Positions 1 to 6,399 of a stretch of 11,312 nt of DNA are shown here, piece by piece; the first letter of the stretch is position 1; every line of letters starts with the position of its first letter. Source of the stretch: CAZPEV01 sp964585635 (GTDB lineage Bacteria > Zixibacteria > MSB-5A5 > GN15 > JAAZOE01). The notes under the pieces are model-generated. The model saw nothing but the letters and a program-made list of their open reading frames with translations. It was not told the DNA's origin and searched no databases. The DNA lies in contig CAZPEV010000112.1 of the NCBI GenBank assembly GCA_964585635.1, positions 1 to 11,312 of the forward strand, read 5' to 3'. A program made the position numbers and the translations under genes.

Positions 1-542
1 ATCAGTTCTTTTTCATTGCGGGCAACGCGCATCCCTTTGCCGCCACCGCCGGCCGCGGCTTTGATCAGAACCGGATAGCCGGCCTCATCGGCGACTTTTT
101 GGAATTCGTCGATATGGTTTCCGGCGGCCTTCATGCCGGGGATCAGCGGCACGCCGGCGCCGGCCATCTTGATGCGCGATTCGACCTTGTTTCCCATCAG
201 CAGGATCGCATCCGGCGACGGCCCTATGAAGACGAGGCCATGGTCGCGACAGGCCTGCGAGAAACGGGGATTTTCCGCCAGGAAGCCATATCCGGGATGA
301 ATCGCATCGGCGCCGGCGGTCTTGGCGGTTTCGATGATGCGGTCGATATTCAGATATGATTCCAGCGGCGGCGGCGGGCCGATTTCGTAGCTTTCATCGC
401 CCATCAGAGCGTGGACGGCATACTTATCGGCGGTGGAATAGACCGTGACGGTCTTGATTCCCAGCGTGCGGCAAGCCCGGATCACCCGGACGGCGATTTC
501 GCCGCGATTGGCGATCAGCACCTTGTTGAATAGCTGCGGCAT
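1..542 (-). CDS. Biotin carboxylase subunit of an acyl-CoA carboxylase (probable methylcrotonyl-CoA carboxylase alpha), C-terminus cut by window edge
   Basis: This subunit should carry out ATP- and bicarbonate-dependent carboxylation of biotin, passing the carboxyl group to the carboxyltransferase encoded two genes upstream. The first 180 residues are visible. They show the N-terminal biotin carboxylase signature IANRGEIAVRVIRA (10-23), HPGYGFLAEN (82-91) and the glycine-rich ATP-grasp loop AAAGGGGKGM (162-171). The rest of the ATP-grasp domain and any biotin-carrier domain lie off the window. The ATG at 542-540 starts only 2 bases after the hydratase stop codon. No strong Shine-Dalgarno sequence precedes it, so translational coupling is likely. 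The biotin carboxylase family is certain from sequence. The specific methylcrotonyl-CoA assignment comes from its place behind the beta subunit and hydratase (liuB-liuC-liuD order); by sequence alone it could serve another acyl-CoA carboxylase. Confidence 0.93.
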   Translation of the reverse strand, partial: MPQLFNKVLIANRGEIAVRVIRACRTLGIKTVTVYSTADKYAVHALMGDESYEIGPPPPLESYLNIDRIIETAKTAGADAIHPGYGFLAENPRFSQACRDHGLVFIGPSPDAILLMGNKVESRIKMAGAGVPLIPGMKAAGNHIDEFQKVADEAGYPVLIKAAAGGGGKGMRVARNEKEL

Positions 543-544
543 GG

Positions 545-1330
545 TTATTCAATCACCCAGTTTGGTTTGCGTTTGTTCAAGAAGGCCTCCATCCCCTCCT
601 GACCCTCATCCGATTTTCGCAGGCGCGCGATCATCTCAGCGGTGTACGGCTTGAATTGCTCGGGGGTCATCAGGGGAAGGTTCGAAATCAGTTCTTTGGC
701 CATGGTTATGGCATGGGGTCCGGAGGACAGCACGGTTGCCACCAGTTTGTTGACTTCCAGATCGAGTTGGGCATCGGGATAGAGGCGGTTGACCAGTCCG
801 ATGCGGAGGGCCTCGGCGGCGGTGAGCCGTTCGCCGGAGATGAAAAATTCGCGGGCCTTCCCCTCGCCGATCTTGCGGATGACATACGGCCCGATGCAGG
901 CCGGCACGACGCCGATCTTGACCTCGGAAAAGGAGAATTTGGCCGATTCGGCGGCGACGGCGATATCGCATACGGAAACAAAGCCGGTCCCACCGCCGAT
1001 GGCGGCGCCGTTGATCCGGCCGATGACCGGCAGCGGTGTCGTATAGATCAGATAGAAGAGGTTGGCCAGCGCCAGGGCCTCCTCCAGGTTCTTTTCGAAG
1101 CTATAGTCCTTGACGCGGCGCATCCAGTTGAGGTCGGCGCCGGCGCAGAACGATTTCCCCTCGCCGGTCAGCACGATTACGCGCAGCGATCGGTCGGCGT
1201 TCAACGCGGCGAAGACGTCGGTCAATTCATAGATCAGAGTATCGTTGAAGGCGTTGTGGATTTCGGGGCGGCAGAAGCTGACCCGGGCCACAGGGCCATC
1301 CTTTATCACTGACACGGTCGTATATGCCAT
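545..1330 (-). CDS. liuC: Methylglutaconyl-CoA hydratase (LiuC-type enoyl-CoA hydratase/isomerase family)
   Basis: This is a 261-residue crotonase-fold enzyme that should interconvert 3-methylglutaconyl-CoA and HMG-CoA in the cytoplasm. The CoA/oxyanion-hole motifs FCAGADL (61-67) and GAAIGGGTG (108-116) are clear. Glu136 in the SEVKIG motif matches the second catalytic glutamate of crotonases (Glu164 of rat crotonase). The first glutamate position (Glu144 in rat) is Gly116, a substitution I associate with bacterial LiuC proteins. The segments RPEIHNAFND, GADLNWM and VPACIGPYV are also LiuC-like. The ATG at 1330 has an AAGGAAGG ribosome binding site 2 bases upstream and follows the carboxyltransferase stop by 13 bases, so the two are co-transcribed. 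Family membership is near certain. Substrate assignment rests on sequence style and on the flanking carboxylase subunits. Confidence 0.9.
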   Translation of the reverse strand: MAYTTVSVIKDGPVARVSFCRPEIHNAFNDTLIYELTDVFAALNADRSLRVIVLTGEGKSFCAGADLNWMRRVKDYSFEKNLEEALALANLFYLIYTTPLPVIGRINGAAIGGGTGFVSVCDIAVAAESAKFSFSEVKIGVVPACIGPYVIRKIGEGKAREFFISGERLTAAEALRIGLVNRLYPDAQLDLEVNKLVATVLSSGPHAITMAKELISNLPLMTPEQFKPYTAEMIARLRKSDEGQEGMEAFLNKRKPNWVIE

Positions 1331-1343
1331 GGCCTTCCTTATC

Positions 1344-2951
1344 CTACATTCTAAAGACGCCGAAGTTATGGTCCGGAATATGGCGATTGAGCGACATGGC
1401 GATCCCCAGCGCCAGGGCCTGGCGGGTTTCCGTCATGTCGATGATACCGTCGTCCCACAGGCGCGCGGTGGCGAAGTAGGGGGAGGATTCGTATTCATAT
1501 TGGTCGAGAATCGGTTGTTTGATCGCCTTGATTTGCTCGTCAGTAACCTTGATTCCCTGACGGGCCATTTGCGCGACTTTGACATCGGCCAGCACGCCGG
1601 CAGCCTGCTCGCCGCCCATGACCCCGATTTTGGACATAGGCCACATCCACATGAGGGTCGGTTCGTACCCGCGGCCGCACATGGCGTAGTTACCGGCGCC
1701 GTAGGAGCCGCCGATGATGACCGTGAACTTGGGCACCTGGGCGTTGGCGACAGCGTGAACGAACTTGGCGCCATCGCGGGCGATGCCGCCGTGCTCATAT
1801 TGCTTGCCGACGATAAAGCCGGTGATGTTTTGCAGGAAGACCAGGGGAATCTTCCGCAGGCAGCACAGCTCGATAAAGTGAGCCCCTTTCAATGATGACT
1901 CGCTGAACAGGATGCCGTTGTTGCCGATGATGCCGACCGGATAGCCCAGGATCCGGGCAAAACCGGTGACGAGGGTGATGCCGTACAGCTCCTTGAACTC
2001 CTGGAAGCGCGAACCGTCCACCAGCCGGGCGATGACCTCGCGGACGTCGTAGGGGCGGCGGATGTCATTGGGGACGACCCCAAACAGTTCTTCGGGGTCA
2101 TAATGGGGCTCTTCCGGTTCGGCGATATCGATTGGGAATTTGTGCTGTCTCTCCAGGTTCTCGACGATGTTACGGGTGATGGCAATGGCATGGGCGTCGT
2201 TTTGGGCGTAATGGTCGGCGACGCCGGAAATGCGGCAGTGCACGTCGGCCCCCCCCAGATCTTCGGCCGAGACCTCTTCCCCGGTGGCAGCCTTCACCAG
2301 CGGCGGCCCGCCGATAAAGATCGTTCCCTGCTTACGGACGATGACGGCCTCATCCGACATGGCCGGCACATAGGCGCCGCCCGCCGTGCACGATCCCAGC
2401 ACGACAGCGATCTGCGGGATGCGCTGCGCGGACATCCGGGCCTGATTAAAGAAGACGTGCCCGAAATGCTCCTTGTCGGGAAACACGCCGGCCTGCATCG
2501 GCAGGAATATTCCGCCCGAGTCGACGAGGTAGATGCAGGGGAGCTTGTTTTCAAGGGCGATGTCCTGCGCGCGAATATGCTTCTTGATCGTCTCCGGGAA
2601 ATAGGTTCCCCCCTTGACGGTGGCGTCGTTGACCACGACCATGACCTCGCGGCCATGGACGACCCCGATGCCGGTGATCATGCCTGAGGCCGGGGCTTCG
2701 TTGTCATATAGACCATAGGCGGCCAGCGAGGACAACTCCAGAAACGGCGTGTTCTGGTCAAGAAGCCGCTCCAGCCGCTCGCGCGGGAGGATTTTGCCTC
2801 GATCGGTGTGAAGCTTGCGCGCCTTTTCGGGGCCGCCCTGCTTGATGACCGCGAGGCGCTCCTTGTAGCGCTGAGACGCCTCCCGATTCAGACGATCATT
2901 CTCTTTGAACTCGGTCGACTTGGTGTCGATTTTCGATTCGATTCTGAACAT
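1344..2951 (-). CDS. liuB: Methylcrotonyl-CoA carboxylase beta subunit (biotin-dependent carboxyltransferase)
   Basis: This 535-residue carboxyltransferase moves CO2 from carboxybiotin to 3-methylcrotonyl-CoA, giving 3-methylglutaconyl-CoA; the reaction is in principle reversible. The length fits the MCC beta family. Diagnostic stretches are YLVDSGGIFLPMQ (141-153), GSCTAGGAYVPAMSDE (186-201), GGADVHCRISGVADHYA (233-249), NITGFIVGKQYEHGGI (375-390) and GGSYGAGNYAMCGRGY (414-429), followed by WMWPMSKIGVMGGEQAAG. The tyrosine/glutamate-rich QYEHGGI region and HCRISG block are typical of methylcrotonyl-CoA rather than propionyl-CoA carboxylases. The start ATG has only a weak AGG five bases upstream. 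The 202-bp region before it has its own candidate regulatory palindrome and follows a strong hairpin, so this gene may head a separate transcript with the hydratase and biotin carboxylase genes. Confidence 0.94.
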   Translation of the reverse strand: MFRIESKIDTKSTEFKENDRLNREASQRYKERLAVIKQGGPEKARKLHTDRGKILPRERLERLLDQNTPFLELSSLAAYGLYDNEAPASGMITGIGVVHGREVMVVVNDATVKGGTYFPETIKKHIRAQDIALENKLPCIYLVDSGGIFLPMQAGVFPDKEHFGHVFFNQARMSAQRIPQIAVVLGSCTAGGAYVPAMSDEAVIVRKQGTIFIGGPPLVKAATGEEVSAEDLGGADVHCRISGVADHYAQNDAHAIAITRNIVENLERQHKFPIDIAEPEEPHYDPEELFGVVPNDIRRPYDVREVIARLVDGSRFQEFKELYGITLVTGFARILGYPVGIIGNNGILFSESSLKGAHFIELCCLRKIPLVFLQNITGFIVGKQYEHGGIARDGAKFVHAVANAQVPKFTVIIGGSYGAGNYAMCGRGYEPTLMWMWPMSKIGVMGGEQAAGVLADVKVAQMARQGIKVTDEQIKAIKQPILDQYEYESSPYFATARLWDDGIIDMTETRQALALGIAMSLNRHIPDHNFGVFRM

Positions 2952-2984
2952 GGCTACCTGTCGCGTTGCATGGTTGTCATAATT

Positions 2985-3003
2985 TTGGCATTATTGATGC
3001 CAA
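2985..3003. promoter_or_regulatory. Perfect 7-bp inverted repeat upstream of liuB: candidate operator or sigma54-like element
   Basis: TTGGCAT-TATTG-ATGCCAA is a perfect palindrome with a 5-base spacer, centred about 43 bases upstream of the liuB start. On the minus strand a GATAAT hexamer (3010-3005) sits one base before it, so the palindrome would cover the transcription start of a sigma70-type promoter, a usual place for a repressor site. No good -35 box is visible at 16-18 bases. Read on the minus strand it also gives GG-N10-GC (TTGGCATCAATAATGC), which resembles a sigma54 -24/-12 element. The sequence does not decide between the two. Confidence 0.45.
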
Positions 3004-3120
3004 CATTATCCCCTGCGAGCCGATCTTCAGCGATCTTATTCCTCCGCCCCCGGCGTTTACCGGCGCCGGCAGCCCCTTCCGCCGATTTAACCAAACCGAT
3101 CATCCCCGCCGGTCAGCACG

Positions 3121-3148
3121 CCCGGGGGCCGCATCAGCGGCCCCCGGG
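3121..3148 (-). terminator. Perfect 12-bp GC-rich hairpin directly after the DUF35 gene
   Basis: CCCGGGGGCCGC and GCGGCCCCCGGG form a perfect 12-bp stem around an ATCA loop. On the minus strand it begins 5 bases after the DUF35 stop codon. The sequence after the stem (CGTGCTGACC) has no U-tract, so this is not a textbook intrinsic terminator. It could be a partial terminator, a 3' mRNA-stabilising structure or a processing site separating the HMG-CoA synthase/thiolase/DUF35 genes from the carboxylase genes. Confidence 0.55.
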
Positions 3149-3153
3149 ATCGC

Positions 3154-3549
3154 CTAATACCATTTTGGAACGAACTTGTGTCCGTAGCTCAGCACGCCAT
3201 GATGCTCATGGGCCTGTATCTTGCGGAACTCCAGGCGGAGTTTCATGCCGGTCGCGAGCTTTTCCAGATCGCAGTCGGCGATCTGCGCCATCATCCGCAG
3301 GCCGTCGTCGAATCGGGCAATGCCGATGGCGTATGGCGCCTGGTCGGAAAACTGCGATGGACCGACCCGGATGACGGTGTATGTCTCCAGGGTTGCTTCT
3401 TCGGGAAGGACATAGGTCTCGAACTTGCGACCGCCGCATTCGGCGCATATCAGGCGAGGCGGATAATAGCGCTGGCCGCACTTTTTACAGACGGCCGCTT
3501 CGAGACGGTACCGTTGGGGGAATTCCCGCCATATTCTTGAGGGAAACAT
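3154..3549 (-). CDS. DUF35 zinc-ribbon/OB-fold protein, partner of thiolase and HMG-CoA synthase
   Basis: This 131-residue protein has an N-terminal rubredoxin-like zinc ribbon with Cys21-x2-Cys24 and Cys35-x2-Cys38, followed by an OB-fold (about 45-131). That is the full length and layout of DUF35 proteins. In archaea such a protein bridges acetoacetyl-CoA thiolase and HMG-CoA synthase in one complex that channels acetoacetyl-CoA; the same role is inferred here because all three genes are adjacent. The ATG at 3549 overlaps the thiolase stop by one base (TGATG), and GGAGGTGG inside the last thiolase codons provides the ribosome binding site four bases upstream. The frame stays open much further upstream, to about 4092, but that extension lies out of frame within the thiolase gene and has no family resemblance, so the short start is correct. 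Confidence 0.92.
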   Translation of the reverse strand: MFPSRIWREFPQRYRLEAAVCKKCGQRYYPPRLICAECGGRKFETYVLPEEATLETYTVIRVGPSQFSDQAPYAIGIARFDDGLRMMAQIADCDLEKLATGMKLRLEFRKIQAHEHHGVLSYGHKFVPKWY

Positions 3550-4706
3550 CAGACCACCTCCATAATATGCACCGCCGCCGAGGCGCCGGACCCGCCCATG
3601 TTCTGGGTCATGCCGACGCGGGCGTTTTTCACCTGGCGGCCGTTCTCGGCCGTGCCGCGCAACTGCTTGACAATTTCGACCACCTGCCCGATGCCGGTGG
3701 CGCCGACCGGGTGGCCCTTGGCCTTCAGCCCGCCGGAGGTATTGACCGGAATCTTGCCGTTCAGCGCGGTCAGGCCGTCGGCGGCCGCCTTGGCAGCGGC
3801 TCCCGGCTTGAAGAAGCCGAGCGCCTCGGTGACCAGAATCTCGGCGATCGAGAAGCAGTCGTGCACTTCGACCAGATTGACATCGGTGATCTTTTTCCCC
3901 GCCATCTTCAGGGCGCGCTGGCCGGCCAATTCGGTCGATTTCAGCCAGCACATATTCTGGCGCTGCGCCAGAGCGATAGTGTCGGTCGCCAGTCCGGAGC
4001 CGATGACCTTGACGATCGGCTTCTTCATTTTCCTGGCAATATCGACCGTGGTCAGAATCACGGCAGCGGCGCCGTCGGTGATCGGCGAACAATCCAGAAT
4101 ATGCAGCGGGTCGGCCACCAGGACGCCGTTTTCCACATCCTCGATCTTGATCGCGAACGGATACTGGGCGTACGGATTCTTGGCGCCGTTCTGATGACTC
4201 TTGTACGGTACTGCCGACAGCATCCTACGCGTGACTTTGTATTTCTGCATATACAGCCGAGCCATCATGGCATAGAGGCCGGGGAAGGTGACGCCGTGGA
4301 ATACCTCATAGTCCTGGTCGGCGGCGGTGGCCAGCGCATAGGTAGCGCCATCGCCCGACACGTCGGTCATCTTCTCCACCCCGCCGGCCATAACGATATC
4401 GGACATGCCCGAGGCCACCTCGATAAAGGCTTGCCGGAAGGCCAATCCGCCGGAGGCGCAGGCCGACTCCACCCGCCCGGCGGCGATAGATTTCTGGCCC
4501 AGATAATCGGCCATGATGGCGCCGATATGTTCCTGGCCGACAAACAACCCGCCGGACATACATCCGACCAGAAGGGAATCTATGTGATCGACACCGGCGT
4601 CATCGATGGCATTGAGGGCGGCCTCGGTGAAGATGTCGCGAAACGACTTTTCCCACAGCTCGCCCCATTTCATGATTCCGATGCCGACTACGGCGACGTC
4701 TCTCAT
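3549..4706 (-). CDS. Acetyl-CoA acetyltransferase, SCP2/archaeal-type thiolase
   Basis: This 385-residue thiolase should condense two acetyl-CoA to acetoacetyl-CoA, or cleave it in reverse, and feed the HMG-CoA synthase encoded just upstream. The nucleophile is Cys83 in VESACASGG. His282 lies in VEVHDCFS, where the HDxF form is typical of SCP2/archaeal thiolases rather than the NEAF of FadA-type enzymes. His332 is in GHPVGATG, and the C-terminus has the TQNMGGSGA block. Two start codons are possible. The ATG at 4712 lies only 2 bases after the AGGAGG, while the ATG at 4706 lies 8 bases after it and gives the usual family N-terminus MRDVAVVGIG, so I chose 4706. The 3' end overlaps the DUF35 start by one base, indicating tight coupling. 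Confidence 0.93.
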   Translation of the reverse strand: MRDVAVVGIGIMKWGELWEKSFRDIFTEAALNAIDDAGVDHIDSLLVGCMSGGLFVGQEHIGAIMADYLGQKSIAAGRVESACASGGLAFRQAFIEVASGMSDIVMAGGVEKMTDVSGDGATYALATAADQDYEVFHGVTFPGLYAMMARLYMQKYKVTRRMLSAVPYKSHQNGAKNPYAQYPFAIKIEDVENGVLVADPLHILDCSPITDGAAAVILTTVDIARKMKKPIVKVIGSGLATDTIALAQRQNMCWLKSTELAGQRALKMAGKKITDVNLVEVHDCFSIAEILVTEALGFFKPGAAAKAAADGLTALNGKIPVNTSGGLKAKGHPVGATGIGQVVEIVKQLRGTAENGRQVKNARVGMTQNMGGSGASAAVHIMEVV

Positions 4707-4714
4707 TGTCATGT

Positions 4715-4720
4715 CCTCCT
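4715..4720 (-). promoter_or_regulatory. Ribosome binding site deciding the thiolase start
   Basis: AGGAGG on the minus strand overlaps the HMG-CoA synthase stop codon. Its 8-base spacing to the ATG at 4706, against 2 bases to the ATG at 4712, favours the shorter thiolase. Confidence 0.75.
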
Positions 4721-5765
4721 ACTTATTCTTCAGGATTTTGCCGCGGTACTTGGCATAGGTACCGTAATCGACATAGGTCAGGTTCTCATCGAGCAGCTTG
4801 GTCGTGTGGACCGCCAGATCGCGCACCTCATTGATCCGGTCGGTGACCCGCCACACGAAAGCGTCCGACCCGGCACCGGAGCCGTACGAGACCATCAGAA
4901 TCATGTCACCCGGCTTGGAGACGTCCAGGGTGGAGGTCAGCCCCATCGGGGAAGCGCCGGAATAGGTGTTACCCAGCCGCGGCGCCAGCCACCCCGGTTC
5001 GATTTGCTGTTTGGTGAAGCCCAGCATCTCGCCGACCCTAAGCGGGAACTTGCCGTTCGGCTGATGGAAGACAACGTATTTGAAATCCTGCGGTTTCATC
5101 TTGGCTTTTTTCAGGATGGCATTGGCCGCTCCCATAACCGTTCGAAAATAGGCCGGCTCGCCCGTAAATCGTCCGCCGTGCTGGGGATAAAACTCATGCT
5201 CGCGGCGCCAGAAATCGGGCGTATCGGTCATGAAGGAATGGGTGGTCACCGCTTCGGCGATGACATTCTTGGTTCCCATGATGAAGGCCGCCGCTCCGGC
5301 CGAGGCCGAGTACTCGAGGGCGTCCCCGGGAGCTCCCTGGGAAGTGTCGCCGCCGACCGCCAGAGCATATTTGACATAGCCCGACTTGACCAGCCCCAGA
5401 CAAACAAACATAGCCTCGGAGCCAGCCTTGCAGGCAAATTCAAAATCGGCACAATGGCAGTCCGGCACGGCGCCGATCGCCTCGGCGACGGTCGTCCCGG
5501 ACGGCTTGACGGCATACGGATGCGATTCGGAACCGACATAGACGGCCCCGATATCTTTGGGATTGATCTGCGCCCGCTTAATCGCGTTGCGGGTGGCTTC
5601 GACCGAAAGGGTGATGGTGTCGACATCCGGGGTCGGCACCGACTTTTCGCGAAGCATCAGCCCTTTCTTGTAGCTGGGGGCATCCGCGCCCCAGACCTTG
5701 GCGATTTCCTCGACCTTGATCCGGTGGCGGGGTATATGCGCCCCATATCCAACGATTCCGACCAT
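4719..5765 (-). CDS. Hydroxymethylglutaryl-CoA synthase, archaeal type
   Basis: This 348-residue enzyme should condense acetoacetyl-CoA with acetyl-CoA to give HMG-CoA. The expected catalytic triad is visible: Glu80 in GSESHPYAVKP, the acyl-accepting Cys112 in FEFACKAG and His234 in VFHQPNGKFP. This numbering is within one residue of that known for Staphylococcus aureus HMG-CoA synthase. The start MVGIVGYGAHIPRHRIKVEEIA, the KSVPTPDVDT block and GDTSQGAPGDALEYSASAG (139-157) are strikingly like archaeal enzymes and unlike typical bacterial MvaS. The ATG at 5765 has GAGGT six bases upstream. It is the first gene of the minus-strand operon, behind a recognisable promoter, and is followed by the thiolase and DUF35 genes. 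Product HMG-CoA could go to mevalonate or, given the downstream genes, to methylglutaconyl-CoA. Confidence 0.95.
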   Translation of the reverse strand: MVGIVGYGAHIPRHRIKVEEIAKVWGADAPSYKKGLMLREKSVPTPDVDTITLSVEATRNAIKRAQINPKDIGAVYVGSESHPYAVKPSGTTVAEAIGAVPDCHCADFEFACKAGSEAMFVCLGLVKSGYVKYALAVGGDTSQGAPGDALEYSASAGAAAFIMGTKNVIAEAVTTHSFMTDTPDFWRREHEFYPQHGGRFTGEPAYFRTVMGAANAILKKAKMKPQDFKYVVFHQPNGKFPLRVGEMLGFTKQQIEPGWLAPRLGNTYSGASPMGLTSTLDVSKPGDMILMVSYGSGAGSDAFVWRVTDRINEVRDLAVHTTKLLDENLTYVDYGTYAKYRGKILKNK

Positions 5766-5807
5766 GTGGTTACCTCAATCTATTGGCGTTGACAAACAGC
5801 ATTCCTT

Positions 5808-5824
5808 TTTGCCTACTTAGCAAA
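5808..5824. repeat. Short inverted repeat in the HMG-CoA synthase leader
   Basis: TTTGC-N7-GCAAA lies at the expected transcription start of the HMG-CoA synthase operon, just downstream of its -10 box. It could be an operator or a small 5' UTR hairpin. A 5-bp arm is short, so chance is possible. Confidence 0.3.
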
Positions 5825-5831
5825 GGATTAC

Positions 5832-5860
5832 AGTATACAACGAGGCGGGCGAAAAGGCAA
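5832..5860 (-). promoter_or_regulatory. Sigma70-like promoter for the HMG-CoA synthase operon
   Basis: On the minus strand TTGCCT (5860-5855) and TATACT (5837-5832) are separated by exactly 17 bases; these match the consensus hexamers at 4/6 and 5/6 positions. Transcription would begin near 5825, giving a leader of about 60 bases before the ATG at 5765. Confidence 0.6.
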
Positions 5861-5978
5861 TACCCCAACCTTCCGAATCTTGCATTGCGAGCCATGAGTA
5901 CAGGGGGCGACGACGGCGGCGATAATCGACTATGTTTCAAGCCGTTGGGGTCATCATAGAGCCGGCTGATTCAAGGGA

Positions 5979-6033
5979 GGTTGCCGCCCCACATAGATGC
6001 CTATCCTAAAGCAACCCGTTCGAGTTGGGGCGG
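5979..6033. other. Intergenic inverted repeats with pseudoknot-like topology
   Basis: CCGCCCCA (5984-5991) pairs perfectly with TGGGGCGG (6026-6033), and GGTTGC (5979-5984) pairs perfectly with GCAACC (6011-6016). The two stems interleave, which is the order of an H-type pseudoknot; they compete for one base. No reading frame here looks coding, and I do not recognise a known RNA family. Confidence 0.3.
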
Positions 6034-6134
6034 AACAGGGGTTATGACAAGCTGTTACCCAATATTCCAGCCATGGTGTGTACCGGCGAATAGACTGTCA
6101 ATCGGAACATTTTTCAGGCGAGGCAAAAAATGAC

Positions 6135-6163
6135 TTGACAAATAATGGACATAATGATATCGT
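6135..6163 (+). promoter_or_regulatory. Candidate promoter for the large secreted protein gene
   Basis: A perfect consensus -35 TTGACA (6135-6140) is followed after 17 bases by TATCGT (6158-6163), which matches the -10 consensus at 4/6 positions. Transcription would start near 6170 and produce a leader of about 400 bases holding the inverted repeats at 6297-6399. Another start closer to the gene cannot be excluded. Confidence 0.4.
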
Positions 6164-6296
6164 TTTTGCGCAGGGCAGGACACCATCGATTGTCACCATC
6201 ATAAGTTCGATTACATCTTTACTAAACGAAGCCGTTGCTTGCGGGCAAGCCGGTAATCCAAAAATTGCCTCTCGCCGCCGGTTTTTCAGCGTAGGC

Positions 6297-6399
6297 CTGG
6301 CGTTACATCGAGGCAACTTGGTTGAGCGGGTCATGCGGCTTCAACGCCAGCATGGCCCGGCCGACCCATGGGTCAGGAGCGGAAGTCGAGGACTTCCGC
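6297..6399. repeat. Cluster of inverted repeats (structured leader or interspersed-repeat copy)
   Basis: Within about 100 bases lie four symmetric elements. They are CTGGCGTT (6297-6304) pairing with AACGCCAG (6343-6350), GCCA-gca-TGGC (6346-6356), the 12-base palindrome GACCCATGGGTC (6363-6374), and a perfect 9-bp hairpin GCGGAAGTC-gag-GACTTCCGC (6379-6399). A purine-rich tract GAGGAGGAAGGAGG (6401-6414) follows. The density of symmetry suggests either a structured 5' leader of the downstream gene or a copy of a genome-wide repeat. No protein family is evident. Confidence 0.5.

Noticed and set aside
656..1312. A 218-codon plus-strand frame opposite the hydratase gene
   Set aside because: Antisense shadow of a well-conserved gene without any domain of its own.
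3550..4092. Upstream extension of the DUF35 frame to 312 residues
   Set aside because: The added part lies out of frame inside the thiolase gene, is low-complexity Arg/Gly-rich, and the ATG at 3549 has an excellent ribosome binding site and the family-typical N-terminus.
3381..5792. An open plus-strand frame of about 800 codons opposite the DUF35, thiolase and HMG-CoA synthase genes
   Set aside because: It is the antisense of three well-identified genes with clear motifs; it has no domain, and its composition (rich in Asp, Gly, His, Arg) is that of a GC-rich shadow frame.
6011..6030. T-arm-like string (CCCGTTCGAG) suggesting a tRNA
   Set aside because: The flanking bases do not form the 5-bp T stem, and no acceptor or anticodon arm can be drawn around it.
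6098..6334. A 78-codon minus-strand frame in the intergenic region
   Set aside because: No motif, no good ribosome binding site, and it overlaps the candidate promoter and repeats.
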